A stretch of 64,000 nt of DNA from Ferrigenium kumadai (GTDB taxonomy: Bacteria > Pseudomonadota > Gammaproteobacteria > Burkholderiales > Gallionellaceae), in contig NZ_AP019536.1 in assembly GCF_018324385.1 (NCBI RefSeq), positions 1,364,001 through 1,428,000 of the forward strand, given 5' to 3'. The notes under the pieces were generated by a model. That model saw nothing but the letters and a program-made list of their open reading frames with translations, was not told the DNA's origin and ran no database searches. Made by a program: the position numbers and the translations under genes. This document shows positions 26,840 through 37,233 of this stretch, one piece after another. Position 1 is the stretch's first letter, and each line of letters begins with the position of its first letter.

Positions 26840-26910
26840 CTTCGGCGCAGATTAATTTGCGCACTGTGCAAGTTATGTCGGGCCCAAAGGCAACAGCAAA
26901 GCTGCAATGA

Positions 26911-26935
26911 AAAAGCCCCGCATCGCGGGGCTTTA
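26911..26935 (-). terminator. pnp operon terminator
   Basis: On the minus strand GCCCCGC-GAT-GCGGGGC (26931-26915) is followed by TTTT, about 20 bases after the pnp stop. It ends the rimP-to-pnp operon. Confidence 0.88.
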
Positions 26936-26955
26936 TTCATTGCAGCAACCGATTC

Positions 26956-29067
26956 TTACTCGGCCACGGGAGCCTTTTCAGGCGCGGGCAGCAGCGCCTT
27001 CATGCTCAACTTCATGCGGCCCTTGTCGTCCACTTCCAGCACCTTGACCTTGACGACCTGGCCTTCCTTGAGGTGGTCGGACACGGCATTGACGCGTTCG
27101 TGGGCGATCTGGGAGATATGCAGCAGACCATCCTTGCCCGGCAGCACGTTGACCAAGGCACCGAAGTCGAGCAGCTTGACCACCGGACCTTCGTAGACCT
27201 TGCCGACTTCCACTTCGGCCACGATGTCTTCGATACGCTGTTTGGCCAAGTTACCCGCCTCGCCGCTGACGCAGGCGATGGTGATATTGCCGTCGTCGTC
27301 GATGTCGATGGTCGTGCCCGTCTCTTCGGTCAGCGCACGGATCACCGATCCGCCCTTGCCGATCACGTCGCGGATCTTCTCGGGATTGATCTTCATCTTG
27401 ATCATGCGCGGCGCAAATTCGGAAACCTCAGTGCGAGCATCCGGCATCGCCTGCTTCATCAGGCCGAGGATGTGCATGCGGCCTTCGCGCGCCTGGGTCA
27501 GCGCAGCCTGCATGATCTCCTTGGTGATGCCGTTGATCTTGATGTCCATCTGCAACGCGGTCACGCCGGTTTCGCTACCGGCCACCTTGAAGTCCATGTC
27601 GCCCAGATGATCCTCGTCGCCGAGGATGTCGGTCAGCACCGCGAAACGGTTGCCTTCCTTGATCAGGCCCATCGCGATGCCGGCGACATGCGCCTTCAGC
27701 GGCACGCCCGCATCCAGCAGCGACAGACAGCCGCCGCAGACCGAAGCCATGGAGCTGGAGCCGTTCGATTCGGTGATCTCGGACACCACGCGGACCGCGT
27801 AGCCAAAATCTTCTTCGCTTGGCAGCACTGCCACCAGCGCGCGCTTGGCGAGACGGCCGTGGCCGATCTCGCGGCGCTTGGGCGAACCCACGCGGCCGGT
27901 CTCACCGGTGGAATACGGCGGGAAGTTGTAGTGCAGCATGAAGCGGTCGGTATATTCGCCTTGCAGCGCGTCGATGACCTGCGCATCGCGCATGCTGCCC
28001 AGCGTGGCAACCACGATGGCCTGTGTCTCACCGCGGGTGAACAGCGAAGAGCCGTGGACGCGCGGCAGCACGCCGTTGCGGATGGTGATCGGGCGCACGG
28101 TGCGGGTGTCGCGGCCGTCGATGCGCGGCTCGCCGCCCAGGATCTGCCCGCGGACAATCCGGGCTTCCAGCGCGCTGAACAGTTCGCCGATCTCGTTCTT
28201 GGAGACGCTCTCGAATTCCGGCGTCGCCAATACCTCGGACACCTTGGCGCGAATGGCGTTGACCGCGTCGGTGCGCGCCTGCTTGGAGCGGATCGCATAA
28301 GCGGCCTTCAGTTCGCTCTCGGCCAGCGCATTGATCTTGGCGATCAGCGCCTCGTTCTTGGCGGGAGCAACCCAGTCCCATGCCGGCGCGCCGACCGCAT
28401 CGGCCATCTCGTTGATCGCGTTGATCACGGCCTGCATCTGTTCGTGGCCGTACACCACGGCGCCCAGCATCACTTCCTCGGATAGTTGCTGTGCCTCGGA
28501 TTCCACCATCAGCACGGCACGGTCGGTGCCGGCGACGACCAGATCCATCTGCGAAGTCTTCAGTTCAGTCGCAGTCGGGTTCAGCAGATACTTGCCGTCA
28601 ACATAACCGACGCGTGCCGCGCCGATCGGGCCGTCGAACGGGATGCCGGACAGCGCCAGCGCTGCGGATGCGCCGATCATTGCCGGGATGTCGGAGTCGA
28701 TCTCGGGATCGGAAGACATCACAGTCGCGACGATCTGCACTTCGTTGTAGAAGCTTTCCGGGAACAGCGGACGCAGCGGACGGTCGATCAGGCGGCTGGT
28801 CAGGATCTCCTTTTCGCTCGGACGGCCTTCGCGCTTGAAGAAGCCGCCGGGGATCTTGCCCGCGGCATAGGTCTTTTCCTGATAGTCAACGGTCAGGGGG
28901 AAAAAGTCCTGCTCCGGCTTCGCATCCTTGCGCCCCACCACGGTGACCAGCACCACGGTGTCGTCCAGGCTGACCATCACTGCGCCGCTGGCCTGACGGG
29001 CGATCTCGCCGGTCTCCAGAGTGAGTTGATGATTGCCGTACGCTAGTGTTTTTTTATAGTGACTCAA
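26956..29067 (-). CDS. pnp: Polynucleotide phosphorylase
   Basis: 703 residues, standard length. Two RNase PH-like domains are joined by a helical domain. The second carries the active-site region [28 protein letters not shown] block, here read as [16 protein letters not shown] with its conserved Asp residues. A KH domain with IGKGGSVIR (about 565) and an S1 domain ([20 protein letters not shown], about 620) follow. It degrades RNA 3'-to-5' using phosphate and is part of the degradosome in relatives. It follows rpsO, as in E. coli, with a stem-loop between. Confidence 0.97.
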   Translation of the reverse strand: MSHYKKTLAYGNHQLTLETGEIARQASGAVMVSLDDTVVLVTVVGRKDAKPEQDFFPLTVDYQEKTYAAGKIPGGFFKREGRPSEKEILTSRLIDRPLRPLFPESFYNEVQIVATVMSSDPEIDSDIPAMIGASAALALSGIPFDGPIGAARVGYVDGKYLLNPTATELKTSQMDLVVAGTDRAVLMVESEAQQLSEEVMLGAVVYGHEQMQAVINAINEMADAVGAPAWDWVAPAKNEALIAKINALAESELKAAYAIRSKQARTDAVNAIRAKVSEVLATPEFESVSKNEIGELFSALEARIVRGQILGGEPRIDGRDTRTVRPITIRNGVLPRVHGSSLFTRGETQAIVVATLGSMRDAQVIDALQGEYTDRFMLHYNFPPYSTGETGRVGSPKRREIGHGRLAKRALVAVLPSEEDFGYAVRVVSEITESNGSSSMASVCGGCLSLLDAGVPLKAHVAGIAMGLIKEGNRFAVLTDILGDEDHLGDMDFKVAGSETGVTALQMDIKINGITKEIMQAALTQAREGRMHILGLMKQAMPDARTEVSEFAPRMIKMKINPEKIRDVIGKGGSVIRALTEETGTTIDIDDDGNITIACVSGEAGNLAKQRIEDIVAEVEVGKVYEGPVVKLLDFGALVNVLPGKDGLLHISQIAHERVNAVSDHLKEGQVVKVKVLEVDDKGRMKLSMKALLPAPEKAPVAE

Positions 29068-29135
29068 GATTGTTCCCCCTTATGCATGACGTAACGCGCA
29101 ATCGCGCCACAGGAAATAGACCAGCCAAAACGACA

Positions 29136-29155
29136 CGGGCCGCATTCGCGACCCG
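29136..29155 (-). other. Stem-loop between rpsO and pnp
   Basis: On the minus strand CGGGTCGC-GAAT-GCGGCCCG, 8 bp with one G-T pair, in the 103-base rpsO-pnp spacer, followed by TGTCGTTTT. In E. coli this spacer holds the rpsO terminator and the RNase III site that allows PNPase autoregulation; this stem is a candidate for either role. Confidence 0.45.
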
Positions 29156-29170
29156 CTTGATACTTGATGC

Positions 29171-29440
29171 TTACTTACGGATATCCAGGCGCTGGATCAA
29201 TGCGCGGTACGCCGCATCGTCCTTGCTCTTGAGGTAGTCGAGCAGCTTGCGACGGCGGCTGACCAGGCGCAGCAGGCCGCGGCGGGAGTGGTGATCCTTG
29301 GCATTGTCCTTGAAGTGCTCTGTCAGGTAGCTGATACGAGCAGTGATCAGGGCCACTTGCACTTCGGGGGAGCCGGTGTCGCTCTTGGCACGTTGATAGT
29401 CAGAAACGATTTGCGCTTTTTGCGCGGCGGTGATTGCCAT
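29171..29440 (-). CDS. rpsO: 30S ribosomal protein S15
   Basis: 89 residues, the normal length. Signatures [16 protein letters not shown] and [21 protein letters not shown] are present. It binds the central domain of 16S rRNA and nucleates platform assembly. The ribosome binding site AGGAGAG is 9 bases from the start. A terminator-like hairpin precedes it, at the truB end. Confidence 0.97.
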   Translation of the reverse strand: MAITAAQKAQIVSDYQRAKSDTGSPEVQVALITARISYLTEHFKDNAKDHHSRRGLLRLVSRRRKLLDYLKSKDDAAYRALIQRLDIRK

Positions 29441-29455
29441 TGGTTTTACTCTCCT

Positions 29456-29488
29456 AAAAAAAGTGCGGCATTCTACCCTTGAATGCCA
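29456..29488 (-). terminator. Terminator-like hairpin between truB and rpsO
   Basis: Directly after the truB stop on the minus strand, GTGGCATTC pairs with GAATGCCGCAC (2-base bulge) and is followed by seven T. Read-through is expected because rpsO and pnp lie downstream, unless rpsO has its own promoter. Confidence 0.6.
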
Positions 29489-30430
29489 CTATTGCTCAAC
29501 CCCATAATTTTCCGCCAAATTAATCTTGGCGGCCTGTTTTGCCACACTGGATAACAACCGGTCGGGAGCTAGGCGACGGCCTTGCAGCACCCCGACCCCG
29601 GCAAAGCCCTGCGGGCCGTGCAGACTGACCTTGCCGTCGGGCAATCCGGCATCCAGGGCCAGCCGCTGCCCCTGCGCCAGACGCTTGACCTGCACGGCAT
29701 CCAACTGCAGCTGGGGCATACCCGGCATCAGGCTGTCCACCGGCAGCACATGGGCCTCGCGCTGCTCCATGGTCATCGCCTCCAGTTGCGCCATGTCGCA
29801 GGCGTCTTTCAGGTAGAAATGGGCGATAGCGGTGCGGCGCAAGGCGATCAGGTGCGCGCCGCAACCGAGCGCCTCGCCGATGTCCTCGGCCAGCGTGCGC
29901 ACGTAAGTTCCCTTGCTGCAGCGCACGGTGATGTCCATCTCGTTCGCGACGAAGCGGTCCAGCACCAGCTCGTGGATCACTACCTCGCGCGGCTCGCGCT
30001 CTATGGTCTCGCCCCTGCGGATGTATTCGTAGAGCGGCTTGCCCTGATGCTTGAGTGCGCTATGCATGGGGGGAAGCTGCAGGATAGTGCCCCGGAATCT
30101 CTCCAGCACGGCATCCACATCGGCCTGAACAACATTGACAGGACGTTCGGTAACGATCTCGCCTTCCGCATCGCCGGTGGTCGTGGTCTGCCCCAGGCGC
30201 AGCGTCGCGCGATAAGTCTTGTCGGCATCGAGCAAAGCGGTGGAAAACTTGGTCGCCTCGCCGAAACAGACCGGCAACAGACCGGTGGCAAGCGGATCAA
30301 GCGTGCCGGTATGGCCGGCCTTCTCGGACTGGAACAGGCGGCGAACTTTCTGGAGTGCGGTGTTGGAGCTCAGTTCCAGCGGTTTGTCGAACAACAGCAC
30401 GCCATCCAGCGGGCGGAAATTACGCGCCAT
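29489..30430 (-). CDS. truB: tRNA pseudouridine(55) synthase
   Basis: 313 residues. The N-terminus has the TruB family block GVLLFDKPLELSSN and GHTGTLDPLATGLLPVC, with the catalytic Asp in TLDPLATG (about 49). YEYIRRGETIEREPR and CSKGTYVRTLAEDIG follow. It modifies U55 in the T-loop of tRNAs and acts as a tRNA chaperone. It follows rbfA after 7 bases. Confidence 0.95.
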   Translation of the reverse strand: MARNFRPLDGVLLFDKPLELSSNTALQKVRRLFQSEKAGHTGTLDPLATGLLPVCFGEATKFSTALLDADKTYRATLRLGQTTTTGDAEGEIVTERPVNVVQADVDAVLERFRGTILQLPPMHSALKHQGKPLYEYIRRGETIEREPREVVIHELVLDRFVANEMDITVRCSKGTYVRTLAEDIGEALGCGAHLIALRRTAIAHFYLKDACDMAQLEAMTMEQREAHVLPVDSLMPGMPQLQLDAVQVKRLAQGQRLALDAGLPDGKVSLHGPQGFAGVGVLQGRRLAPDRLLSSVAKQAAKINLAENYGVEQ

Positions 30431-30437
30431 CGGGGAG

Positions 30438-30803
30438 TCAGGATTCGTCAGAGTGTTGCTTGTCGCTGGCGACGGCCTGGTCGATGAGTTGCGACAGATG
30501 GCTGCCGCGTTCGACCGAAGCGTCGTAGACGAAGTGCAATTGCGGCATGATGCGCAGCTTCAGGCTGCGAGCCAGCTGGCTGCGCAGGAAACCACCGGCG
30601 CGTTCCAGCCCCTGCTGCGCTTCCTCGTGCTTGCCGTCCAGCCGAGTGAAGAACACCTTGGCATGCGAGTAATCGTTGGCCACTTCGACCCCGGTGATGG
30701 TCACCAGGCGCACGCGCGGATCGTTGATCTCGAGCCGCACCAGCTCGGCCAGCTCGCGCTGGATCTGCTGGGCGACACGGTCGGTTCTGGCGAAGTTCGA
30801 CAT
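30438..30803 (-). CDS. rbfA: Ribosome-binding factor A
   Basis: 121 residues, single type II KH-like domain. Seen are RVAQQIQRELAELVRLEINDPRV near the N-terminus and VTITGVEVANDYSHAKVFFT, the family core, then LRIMPQLHFVYDASVERGSHL. It helps mature the 5' end of 16S rRNA in 30S assembly. Its start overlaps the infB stop by one base. Confidence 0.95.
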   Translation of the reverse strand: MSNFARTDRVAQQIQRELAELVRLEINDPRVRLVTITGVEVANDYSHAKVFFTRLDGKHEEAQQGLERAGGFLRSQLARSLKLRIMPQLHFVYDASVERGSHLSQLIDQAVASDKQHSDES

Positions 30804-33385
30804 CAGAGTGCGCGCGCGACCTCGACGATCTCATACACCTCTAGCTTGTCGCCCACCACGAGATCGTTGTAGTTCTTCAGGGACAGGCCGCATTCGAAGT
30901 TCGACTTCACTTCCTTCACGTCGTCCTTGAATCGCTTCAGGGAATCCAGCTCGCCGTCGTGGATCACCACGTTGTTGCGCAGCACACGCACCTTCGCACC
31001 GCGTTTCACCATGCCTTCCAGCACGTAACAGCCCGCGATGGTACCGATCTTGGAAACGGTGAACACCTGGCGAACCTCGACCATGCCAAGGATGACTTCC
31101 TTCTTCTCGGGAGCCAGCATGCCGGACAGCGCCGCCTTGATCTCGTCGACCATGGCGTAAATGATGTTGTAGTAGCGGATGTCCACGCCCGCGGATTCGG
31201 CCAGCTTGCGCGCGGCCGCGTCGGCACGGGTGTTGAAGCCGATCACGATCGCCTTGGATGCGAGCGCCAGATTGATGTCGGACTCGCTGATCGCACCCAC
31301 GCCGCCATGGATCAGGTTGACCTTGACCTCGCTGGTGGAGAGCTTCTGCAGCGATTGTGCGATCGCTTCGGCAGAACCCTGCACATCGGATTTCACGATC
31401 AGCGACAAGGTACGCACTTCGCCCTCGGCCATCTGTTCGAACATATTTTCCAGTTTCGCCGCCTGCTGCTTCGCCAGCTTCACGCCGCGGTACTTGCCCT
31501 GACGGAACAAGGCGATCTCGCGCGCCCGCTTTTCGTCTGCCATGACCAGCAGTTCTTCGCCGGCGGCAGGCACTTCGGACAAGCCCTGGATTTCGACCGG
31601 AATGGACGGACCCGCTTCGCCGACGGCCTTGCCGTTCTCGTCCAGCATGGCGCGCACGCGACCGAACACCGATCCGACCAGCACGGCATCGCCGCGCTTC
31701 ATGGTGCCGGACTGCACCAGCACGGTAGCGACCGGGCCCTTGCCCTTATCGAGACGCGCTTCGATCACCAACCCCTTGGCATGCGTCGCACGCGGCGCCT
31801 TCAGCTCCAGCACTTCGGCTTGCAACAGCACGCCTTCGAGCAACTGATCGATGCCCTGACCGGACTTGGAGGAAACTTCGACGAACATCACGTCGCCGCC
31901 CCAGTCTTCCGGTACCACGCCTTCGGTCACCAGCTCCTGCTTGACGCGCTCGGAATTGGCATCGGGTTTGTCGATCTTGGTCACTGCCACCACGATGGGC
32001 ACATTACCTGCCCTGGCATGGTGAATCGCTTCCTTGGTCTGCGGCATCACGCCGTCGTCGGCAGCCACCACCAGGATCACGATATCGGTCGCCTTGGCGC
32101 CGCGTGCACGCATTGCGGTGAACGCCTCGTGACCCGGCGTATCGAGGAAAGTAATCATGCCGCGCGGCGTATCGACGTGATACGCGCCGATGTGCTGGGT
32201 AATACCGCCGGCTTCGCCGGAAGCCACGCGGGTACGGCGGATATAGTCGAGCAGCGAGGTCTTGCCGTGGTCGACGTGACCCATCACGGTAACGACCGGA
32301 GCGCGCGGCTCCAGCGGCACATCCTTGTGTTCGGCCTCTTCAGCAAGGTAGGCGTCCGGCTCATCCACCTTGGCCGGCTTGGCGACATGCCCCATTTCCT
32401 CGACCACGATCATTGCGGTTTCCTGGTCAAGCACCTGGTTGATGGTCACCATCGAACCCAGCTTCATCAATACCTTGATGATCTCTGCAGCCTTGACGGC
32501 CATCTTCTGCGCCAGTTCGGCGACGGTGATGGTCTCGGGTACCGCAACTTCGCGCACGATCGGCTCGGTCGGCAAGGAGAATGCGTGGGTCGGCTCCGCC
32601 GCCTGCTTGTGATTATGCTTGTCGTGGCGCGGCGCACGCACCGGGGTAGCCCAGGAACCGGTCTTTTCGCCGGCCTTGGCCGGAGCACGCTTCTTCTGCC
32701 CCTTGTCCTCCCATGGGGTTGTCTTGGCCTCGACCTTGGCTTTCTTGACGGGCTTCTCCACCTTGTCGCCAGGCTTGAGTGTCGGCTTGTGCAAGGTGCC
32801 CTCCGCCAGATCCGGCGCTGGTGCAGCGACAGCGGGTGCTGGTGCGGGCGCGGCAACCGGCGCGACTTCCTCGACCTTCTTGGCAACGACCTGAGGCTCC
32901 GGCTCTGCAGCCTTGACTGTCTTGCGCTTGCTGCGTTCCTGCTTGGCCTGCAACTCGGCAGCCTGGCGTGCCGCCAACTCTGCCTGCAAACGCGCTTCCT
33001 GTTCGCGTGCCGCCAGCTCCTGTTCATCCAGTACCTTCGCGGGCTCGACCTTGGGTGCTTCAGCAGCCGGAGCGACGGACTCAGCCCCTGCCACCGGCGC
33101 TACCACGCGGCGCTTGCGCACTTCCACCTGGATGGTGCGCGCGCGACCGGAACTGTCGGCCTTCTTGATCTCCGTGGTCTCACGGCGGGTCAGCGTGATC
33201 TTCTTGGCGGGCTTTTCCGCACCGTGCGCCTGACGCAAGTGCTCCAGCAATTGCGCCTTGTCCGTCTCGGAGATCGAGTCAGACTCCTGCTCCTTGCTGA
33301 CGCCTGACGCCTTCAACTGCTCCAGCAGCAAGGCAACCGGCAATCCCAGTTCCGTCGCAAATTGCGCTACGTTCATTTTTCCCAT
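30803..33385 (-). CDS. infB: Translation initiation factor IF-2
   Basis: 860 residues. The N-terminal IF2_N domain ([19 protein letters not shown]) is followed by a long Ala/Pro/Lys-rich linker (about 70-270) and a second IF2_N-type segment near 275. The GTPase domain has GHVDHGKTS (about 370), DTPGHEAF and TKID. C-terminal beta-barrel domains II and IV and domain III follow. It delivers fMet-tRNA to the 30S subunit. ATGs at 33385 and 33376 are both possible starts. It is 24 bases downstream of nusA. Confidence 0.96.
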   Translation of the reverse strand: MGKMNVAQFATELGLPVALLLEQLKASGVSKEQESDSISETDKAQLLEHLRQAHGAEKPAKKITLTRRETTEIKKADSSGRARTIQVEVRKRRVVAPVAGAESVAPAAEAPKVEPAKVLDEQELAAREQEARLQAELAARQAAELQAKQERSKRKTVKAAEPEPQVVAKKVEEVAPVAAPAPAPAVAAPAPDLAEGTLHKPTLKPGDKVEKPVKKAKVEAKTTPWEDKGQKKRAPAKAGEKTGSWATPVRAPRHDKHNHKQAAEPTHAFSLPTEPIVREVAVPETITVAELAQKMAVKAAEIIKVLMKLGSMVTINQVLDQETAMIVVEEMGHVAKPAKVDEPDAYLAEEAEHKDVPLEPRAPVVTVMGHVDHGKTSLLDYIRRTRVASGEAGGITQHIGAYHVDTPRGMITFLDTPGHEAFTAMRARGAKATDIVILVVAADDGVMPQTKEAIHHARAGNVPIVVAVTKIDKPDANSERVKQELVTEGVVPEDWGGDVMFVEVSSKSGQGIDQLLEGVLLQAEVLELKAPRATHAKGLVIEARLDKGKGPVATVLVQSGTMKRGDAVLVGSVFGRVRAMLDENGKAVGEAGPSIPVEIQGLSEVPAAGEELLVMADEKRAREIALFRQGKYRGVKLAKQQAAKLENMFEQMAEGEVRTLSLIVKSDVQGSAEAIAQSLQKLSTSEVKVNLIHGGVGAISESDINLALASKAIVIGFNTRADAAARKLAESAGVDIRYYNIIYAMVDEIKAALSGMLAPEKKEVILGMVEVRQVFTVSKIGTIAGCYVLEGMVKRGAKVRVLRNNVVIHDGELDSLKRFKDDVKEVKSNFECGLSLKNYNDLVVGDKLEVYEIVEVARAL

Positions 33386-33409
33386 TACTGTCCTCTAAAA
33401 ACCGCCGAT

Positions 33410-34882
33410 TTATGCAAACCAGGGTGCGCGTGCCGCCATGATCAGGGCATTGGCGCGTTCGCCGTCCATACCGGAAAGCTCGACCAATTCGTCCACATCC
33501 AGATCCGCCAGTTGTTCCTGCGTAGTTACACCTTTGGATGCCAGGGTGCGCGCCGTCTGCTCGTCCATGCCATCCAGTTTGAGCAAGTCTTCGATGCCAT
33601 GTTCCACTTTCTCTTCGCTGGCGATCGCCGCCGTCAGCAGCGAATTGCGTGCGCGGCTGCGCAACTCGTTCACTGTCGCTTCGTCGAACGATTCGATCTC
33701 CAGCATCTCTTCCAGCGGCACATAAGCCACTTCTTCCAGGGTATTGAAACCTTCCTGCACCAGGATGTCGGCGACTTCCTCGTCCACGTCAAGCTTTTCC
33801 ATGAACATCGCGCGGATCTTGGAGAACTCTTCAGCATGCTTCTCGCTGGATTGTTCCACCGTCATGATGTTGAGTTCCCAACCGGTCATCTCGCTGGCCA
33901 GGCGCACGTTCTGGCCACCGCGACCGATCGCCTGAGCCAGGTTCTCTTCCTCGACCACCACGTCCATGCTGTGCTTTTCCTCGTCCACCACGATGCTGCT
34001 CACTTCGGCAGGAGCCAGCGCGTTGATGACGTAGGTCGCGGGATCTTCGGACCACAGGATGATATCGACGCGTTCGCCCGCGAGTTCGTTGGTGACGCCC
34101 TGCACGCGGGAACCGCGCATGCCGACGCAGGTGCCGATCGGATCGATACGCGAGTCATGCGACAGCACCGCGATCTTGGCGCGCGAACCGGGATCGCGAG
34201 CGGCGCTGACGATCTCCAGCAGTTTTTCTTCGATCTCCGGCACTTCCAGCTCGAACAGCTTCACCAGCAGTTCATTGGAAGTACGCGACAGGATCACTTG
34301 CGGACCGCGGGCGCTGCGATCGACGCGCAACAGGTGTGCCTTGACGCGATCACCGACGCGCAGGTTCTCCTTGGGGATCATCTGATCGCGCGGCAGCAAC
34401 GCCTCGATCTTGCCGAATTCGATGAGTGCATTGCCGCGCTCCAGGCGCTTCACCGTGCCGGAGACCAGGTGTTCCTTGCGATCCATGAAATCGGCCAACA
34501 CCTGCTCGCGCTCGGCATCGCGGATCTTCTGGAAGATCACCTGCTTCGCAGCCTGCGCGCCGATACGACCGAAGTCGACGTTCTCCAGTTGCTCTTCGAT
34601 GAATTCGCCGAGCTGGATACCGGAATCGCGCTTCTGCGCCTCTTCCAGCTTGATGTGCAGATCGGGGGTCTCGAACGTCTCGTCGTCCATCACTTCCCAG
34701 CGGCGGAAAGACTCATACTCACCGGTATTGCGATCGATAGCGACGCGCACATCGGCCTCATCCTCGAAGCGCTTCTTGGTCGCCGAAGCCAACGCAGACT
34801 CCAACGCCCCGAACACGACTTCCTTGTCCACGTTCTTCTCACGCGACAGCGCATCCACCAACAACAAGATTTCACGACTCAT
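33410..34882 (-). CDS. nusA: Transcription termination/antitermination protein NusA
   Basis: 490 residues: an N-terminal RNA polymerase-binding domain ([16 protein letters not shown]), an S1 domain (about 135-200, [18 protein letters not shown]), two KH domains ([14 protein letters not shown] near 250 and [11 protein letters not shown] near 320) and two acidic helix-hairpin-helix repeats at the C-terminus ([35 protein letters not shown]). It modulates pausing and termination. Since NusA acts on terminators, the hairpin in the rimP leader could give feedback control (inference). Confidence 0.96.
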   Translation of the reverse strand: MSREILLLVDALSREKNVDKEVVFGALESALASATKKRFEDEADVRVAIDRNTGEYESFRRWEVMDDETFETPDLHIKLEEAQKRDSGIQLGEFIEEQLENVDFGRIGAQAAKQVIFQKIRDAEREQVLADFMDRKEHLVSGTVKRLERGNALIEFGKIEALLPRDQMIPKENLRVGDRVKAHLLRVDRSARGPQVILSRTSNELLVKLFELEVPEIEEKLLEIVSAARDPGSRAKIAVLSHDSRIDPIGTCVGMRGSRVQGVTNELAGERVDIILWSEDPATYVINALAPAEVSSIVVDEEKHSMDVVVEEENLAQAIGRGGQNVRLASEMTGWELNIMTVEQSSEKHAEEFSKIRAMFMEKLDVDEEVADILVQEGFNTLEEVAYVPLEEMLEIESFDEATVNELRSRARNSLLTAAIASEEKVEHGIEDLLKLDGMDEQTARTLASKGVTTQEQLADLDVDELVELSGMDGERANALIMAARAPWFA

Positions 34883-34934
34883 ACCATTCTCCGGCTAATT
34901 ACCCGCCCGTCCCGGCGGGGACGGACACCAAAAA

Positions 34935-35360
34935 CTAAAATGTCGGCACCAGACGTGCCTTATCCAAATTCGACAGCTCGATCGCAACCTGACTGCCGTC
35001 CACATCCAACTGCAACACCCCGTCACTCACCGCACCGATCACGCCGACGAAATTCTTGCGCCCCGCCAGCGGCATGCGCAGCTTCAGCTGCGCCTTCTGC
35101 CCGGCGAAACGTACAAAGTCCGCTTCCTTCTTCAGCGGCCTATCCAGCCCCGGCGAAGACACTTCGAGGCGGTCGTAATCCACATTCTCGACCAGGAACA
35201 GGCGCGTAAGCTGATTGCTCACCGTCTGACAGTCATCTACCGAGATGCCTTCCGGCTTGTCGATGAACACGCGCAGCATTCCGCGGCCGGAGCGCTCAAA
35301 GTCCACCAGCTCATAACCCAAGCCATTTACCGTCGTTTCGACCAGCTTCACCACATCCAT
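34935..35360 (-). CDS. rimP: Ribosome maturation factor RimP
   Basis: 141 residues from [20 protein letters not shown]. The open frame extends upstream through the leader, but the family N-terminus is here. [16 protein letters not shown] (about 84-99) is the RimP signature, and the C-terminal Sm-like domain covers the last 60 residues. It assists 30S assembly. It is the first gene of the nusA-infB operon, and its leader carries a promoter and a terminator-like hairpin. Confidence 0.94.
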   Translation of the reverse strand: MDVVKLVETTVNGLGYELVDFERSGRGMLRVFIDKPEGISVDDCQTVSNQLTRLFLVENVDYDRLEVSSPGLDRPLKKEADFVRFAGQKAQLKLRMPLAGRKNFVGVIGAVSDGVLQLDVDGSQVAIELSNLDKARLVPTF

Positions 35361-35374
35361 TTTCGGGCCCACAA

Positions 35375-35398
35375 ATAAAAAACGGGCTCGAGGCCCAT
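35375..35398 (-). promoter_or_regulatory. Attenuator-like hairpin in the rimP leader
   Basis: On the minus strand ATGGGC-CTCGA-GCCCGT (6-bp stem with one wobble) is followed by TTTTTT and then, after 12 bases, by a GGGCCC sequence that could pair with the same GGGC/GCCC arms instead. It lies between the predicted promoter and the rimP start, so it can stop transcription before the operon. Confidence 0.6.
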
Positions 35399-35413
35399 CA
35401 CAAAACGCGGCGC

Positions 35414-35443
35414 ATTGTAGCAAATCTCGCCATTGAATGGAAA
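35414..35443 (-). promoter_or_regulatory. Probable promoter of the rimP-nusA-infB operon
   Basis: On the minus strand the -10 is TACAAT (35419-35414) with a TG at the extended position (TTGCTACAAT). The -35 candidate TTTCCA (35443-35438) is 18 bases upstream. It is the only good -10 between the nadE terminator and rimP. Confidence 0.55.
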
Positions 35444-35459
35444 TTTGATTGAGGGCACG

Positions 35460-35498
35460 AAAAAAAACGGCATGCGTGGAACACCCCTCCGCAGCCGT
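35460..35498 (-). terminator. nadE terminator
   Basis: On the minus strand ACGGC-TGCG pairs with CGCA-(T)-GCCGT, a 9-bp stem with one bulge, followed by TTTTTTT; it begins about 25 bases after the nadE stop. Confidence 0.75.
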
Positions 35499-35523
35499 TT
35501 GTTCTCGCGCAAAGGGAATGAAC

Positions 35524-37128
35524 CTAGAATCCGTCCTGATAACACACCGTGATCGGGTAGCGCCAATCCTTGCCGTAGCTGCGCTCCGTGATGCGGATGC
35601 CCACCGCGGACTGGCGGCGTTTGTATTCGCTGATGCGGATCAACCGTACCACGCGCCGGACATCGGCCTCATCGTAGCCGCGGGCGATTATCTCGGGAAC
35701 GGAAAGGTTCTGCTCGACATAGCAGGCCATGATGGCATCCAGCACCTCGTAGGGCGGCAGGCTGTCCTGGTCGGTCTGGTCCGCGCGCAACTCGGCGCTG
35801 GGCGGACGGATGATGATGCGCTCGGGAATCACCTGCCCCAACGTGTTGCGGTAACGCGCCAGGCGGTACACCAGCATCTTGCCGACGTCCTTCAGCACGG
35901 CGAAGCCGCCAGCCATATCGCCATACAGCGTGGCGTAACCGACGGTCATCTCGGATTTGTTGCCGGTGGTCAGCACCAGCGAACCGAACTTGTTCGACAG
36001 GGCCATCAGCAAGGTGCCTCGGATGCGCGCCTGCAGGTTCTCTTCCGTGGTATCCGCCTCGCACCCCACAAAGGCATCATGCAAGGTGGCCAGATAACTC
36101 TGGAACATCGGTTCGATGGAGAACTCGTCATAGCGCACCCCGAGCGTTTTCACCATTTCGCGCGAATCATCCAGGCTGATCTGCGCGGTATAAGGCGAAG
36201 GCATCATCACCGCATGAACCTTGTCCGCCCCCAGCGCATCCACCGCGACCGCCAGAGTCAGCGCCGAATCGATGCCACCGGACAAACCCAGCAGTACACC
36301 GGGGAAGCGATTCTTGACTATGTAATCGCGCACGCCGACGCACAGCGCGCGGTAGACCTCGGCCTCCTCGCTCATTGGCTCCGCCATTTCGCCGACAGGA
36401 CGCAAATCCTGCCCCATTTCCAGCAACATCAGGGACTCATCGAAGCGCGACCCCTGCGCGGTCAGGGTGCCGCTGCCATCCATGGCGAACGACCCACCAT
36501 CGAACACCAGTTCATCCTGACCGCCGACCAGGTTGGCATACACCACGGACATGCCGGTTTCCGAAATGCGGTCGCGAATGACCCCGTAGCGCGCCTCCTG
36601 CTTTTCCAGAGCATAAGGAGATGCATTGGGGACCAGCAACACTTGTGCGCCCGCCTCGCGTGCGAGGCTGGCAGTCCCCGGCTCCCAGATGTCGGCGCAG
36701 ATATTCACGCCGAAGCGGACCCCCTCGATCTCAAAGACACAGGGCATACCGCCATGATCGAAATAACGTTCCTCGTCGAACACCGAGTAATTCGGCAGCA
36801 AGCGCTTGTGGTAAGTCGCCTCCACCTTGCCGTCACGGAGCAGCGAGGCCGCGTTATAGCGTTTCCCGCCATGCTCGTGCGGATGCCCGACCACCACGGC
36901 GATGCCGGAGATCTTCCCGGCCAACTCGCCCAACGCCTGCGCGCACGCATGATTGAAACCATCGCGCAGCAGCAAGTCTTCCGGCGGATAGCCGCACAAT
37001 GCCAGTTCAGGCGCAAGCAGCAGCTGAGCGCCCTGCTCCCTGGCTTGCTCGGCGTAGCTCAGGATCTTGGCGGCATTCCCCGCCAGATCGCCCACCGTAC
37101 TGTTGATTTGTGCGATTGCCAGCTTCAT
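35524..37128 (-). CDS. nadE: Glutamine-dependent NAD+ synthetase
   Basis: 534 residues from [18 protein letters not shown]. The N-terminal nitrilase-type glutaminase domain has its Glu in [16 protein letters not shown] (about 46), Lys in [14 protein letters not shown] (about 113) and Cys in [10 protein letters not shown] (about 149). The C-terminal synthetase domain has the P-loop [12 protein letters not shown] (about 275), [12 protein letters not shown] and DKTDQD-like region [14 protein letters not shown]. It makes NAD from deamido-NAD using glutamine ammonia. It is a single gene with its own terminator. Confidence 0.96.
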   Translation of the reverse strand: MKLAIAQINSTVGDLAGNAAKILSYAEQAREQGAQLLLAPELALCGYPPEDLLLRDGFNHACAQALGELAGKISGIAVVVGHPHEHGGKRYNAASLLRDGKVEATYHKRLLPNYSVFDEERYFDHGGMPCVFEIEGVRFGVNICADIWEPGTASLAREAGAQVLLVPNASPYALEKQEARYGVIRDRISETGMSVVYANLVGGQDELVFDGGSFAMDGSGTLTAQGSRFDESLMLLEMGQDLRPVGEMAEPMSEEAEVYRALCVGVRDYIVKNRFPGVLLGLSGGIDSALTLAVAVDALGADKVHAVMMPSPYTAQISLDDSREMVKTLGVRYDEFSIEPMFQSYLATLHDAFVGCEADTTEENLQARIRGTLLMALSNKFGSLVLTTGNKSEMTVGYATLYGDMAGGFAVLKDVGKMLVYRLARYRNTLGQVIPERIIIRPPSAELRADQTDQDSLPPYEVLDAIMACYVEQNLSVPEIIARGYDEADVRRVVRLIRISEYKRRQSAVGIRITERSYGKDWRYPITVCYQDGF

Positions 37129-37183
37129 GGTCGAACTTAAAAAGTTGAAGGTGCGCATCTTACCATCGCGATATTCAGGCAAC

Positions 37184-37210
37184 AAAAAAGCGGGCTGTCG
37201 CCAGCCCGCT
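37184..37210 (-). terminator. Terminator after the OmpA-type gene
   Basis: On the minus strand AGCGGGCTG-GCGA-CAGCCCGCT (37210-37189) is followed by TTTTTT, 24 bases after the stop. Strong perfect stem. Confidence 0.92.
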
Positions 37211-37233
37211 CTTCCGTGAGTTACGCGGTTGCC

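Noticed and set aside
30959-33307. A 782-codon plus-strand frame opposite infB
   Set aside because: Antisense shadow of infB. It has no ribosome binding site or family features.
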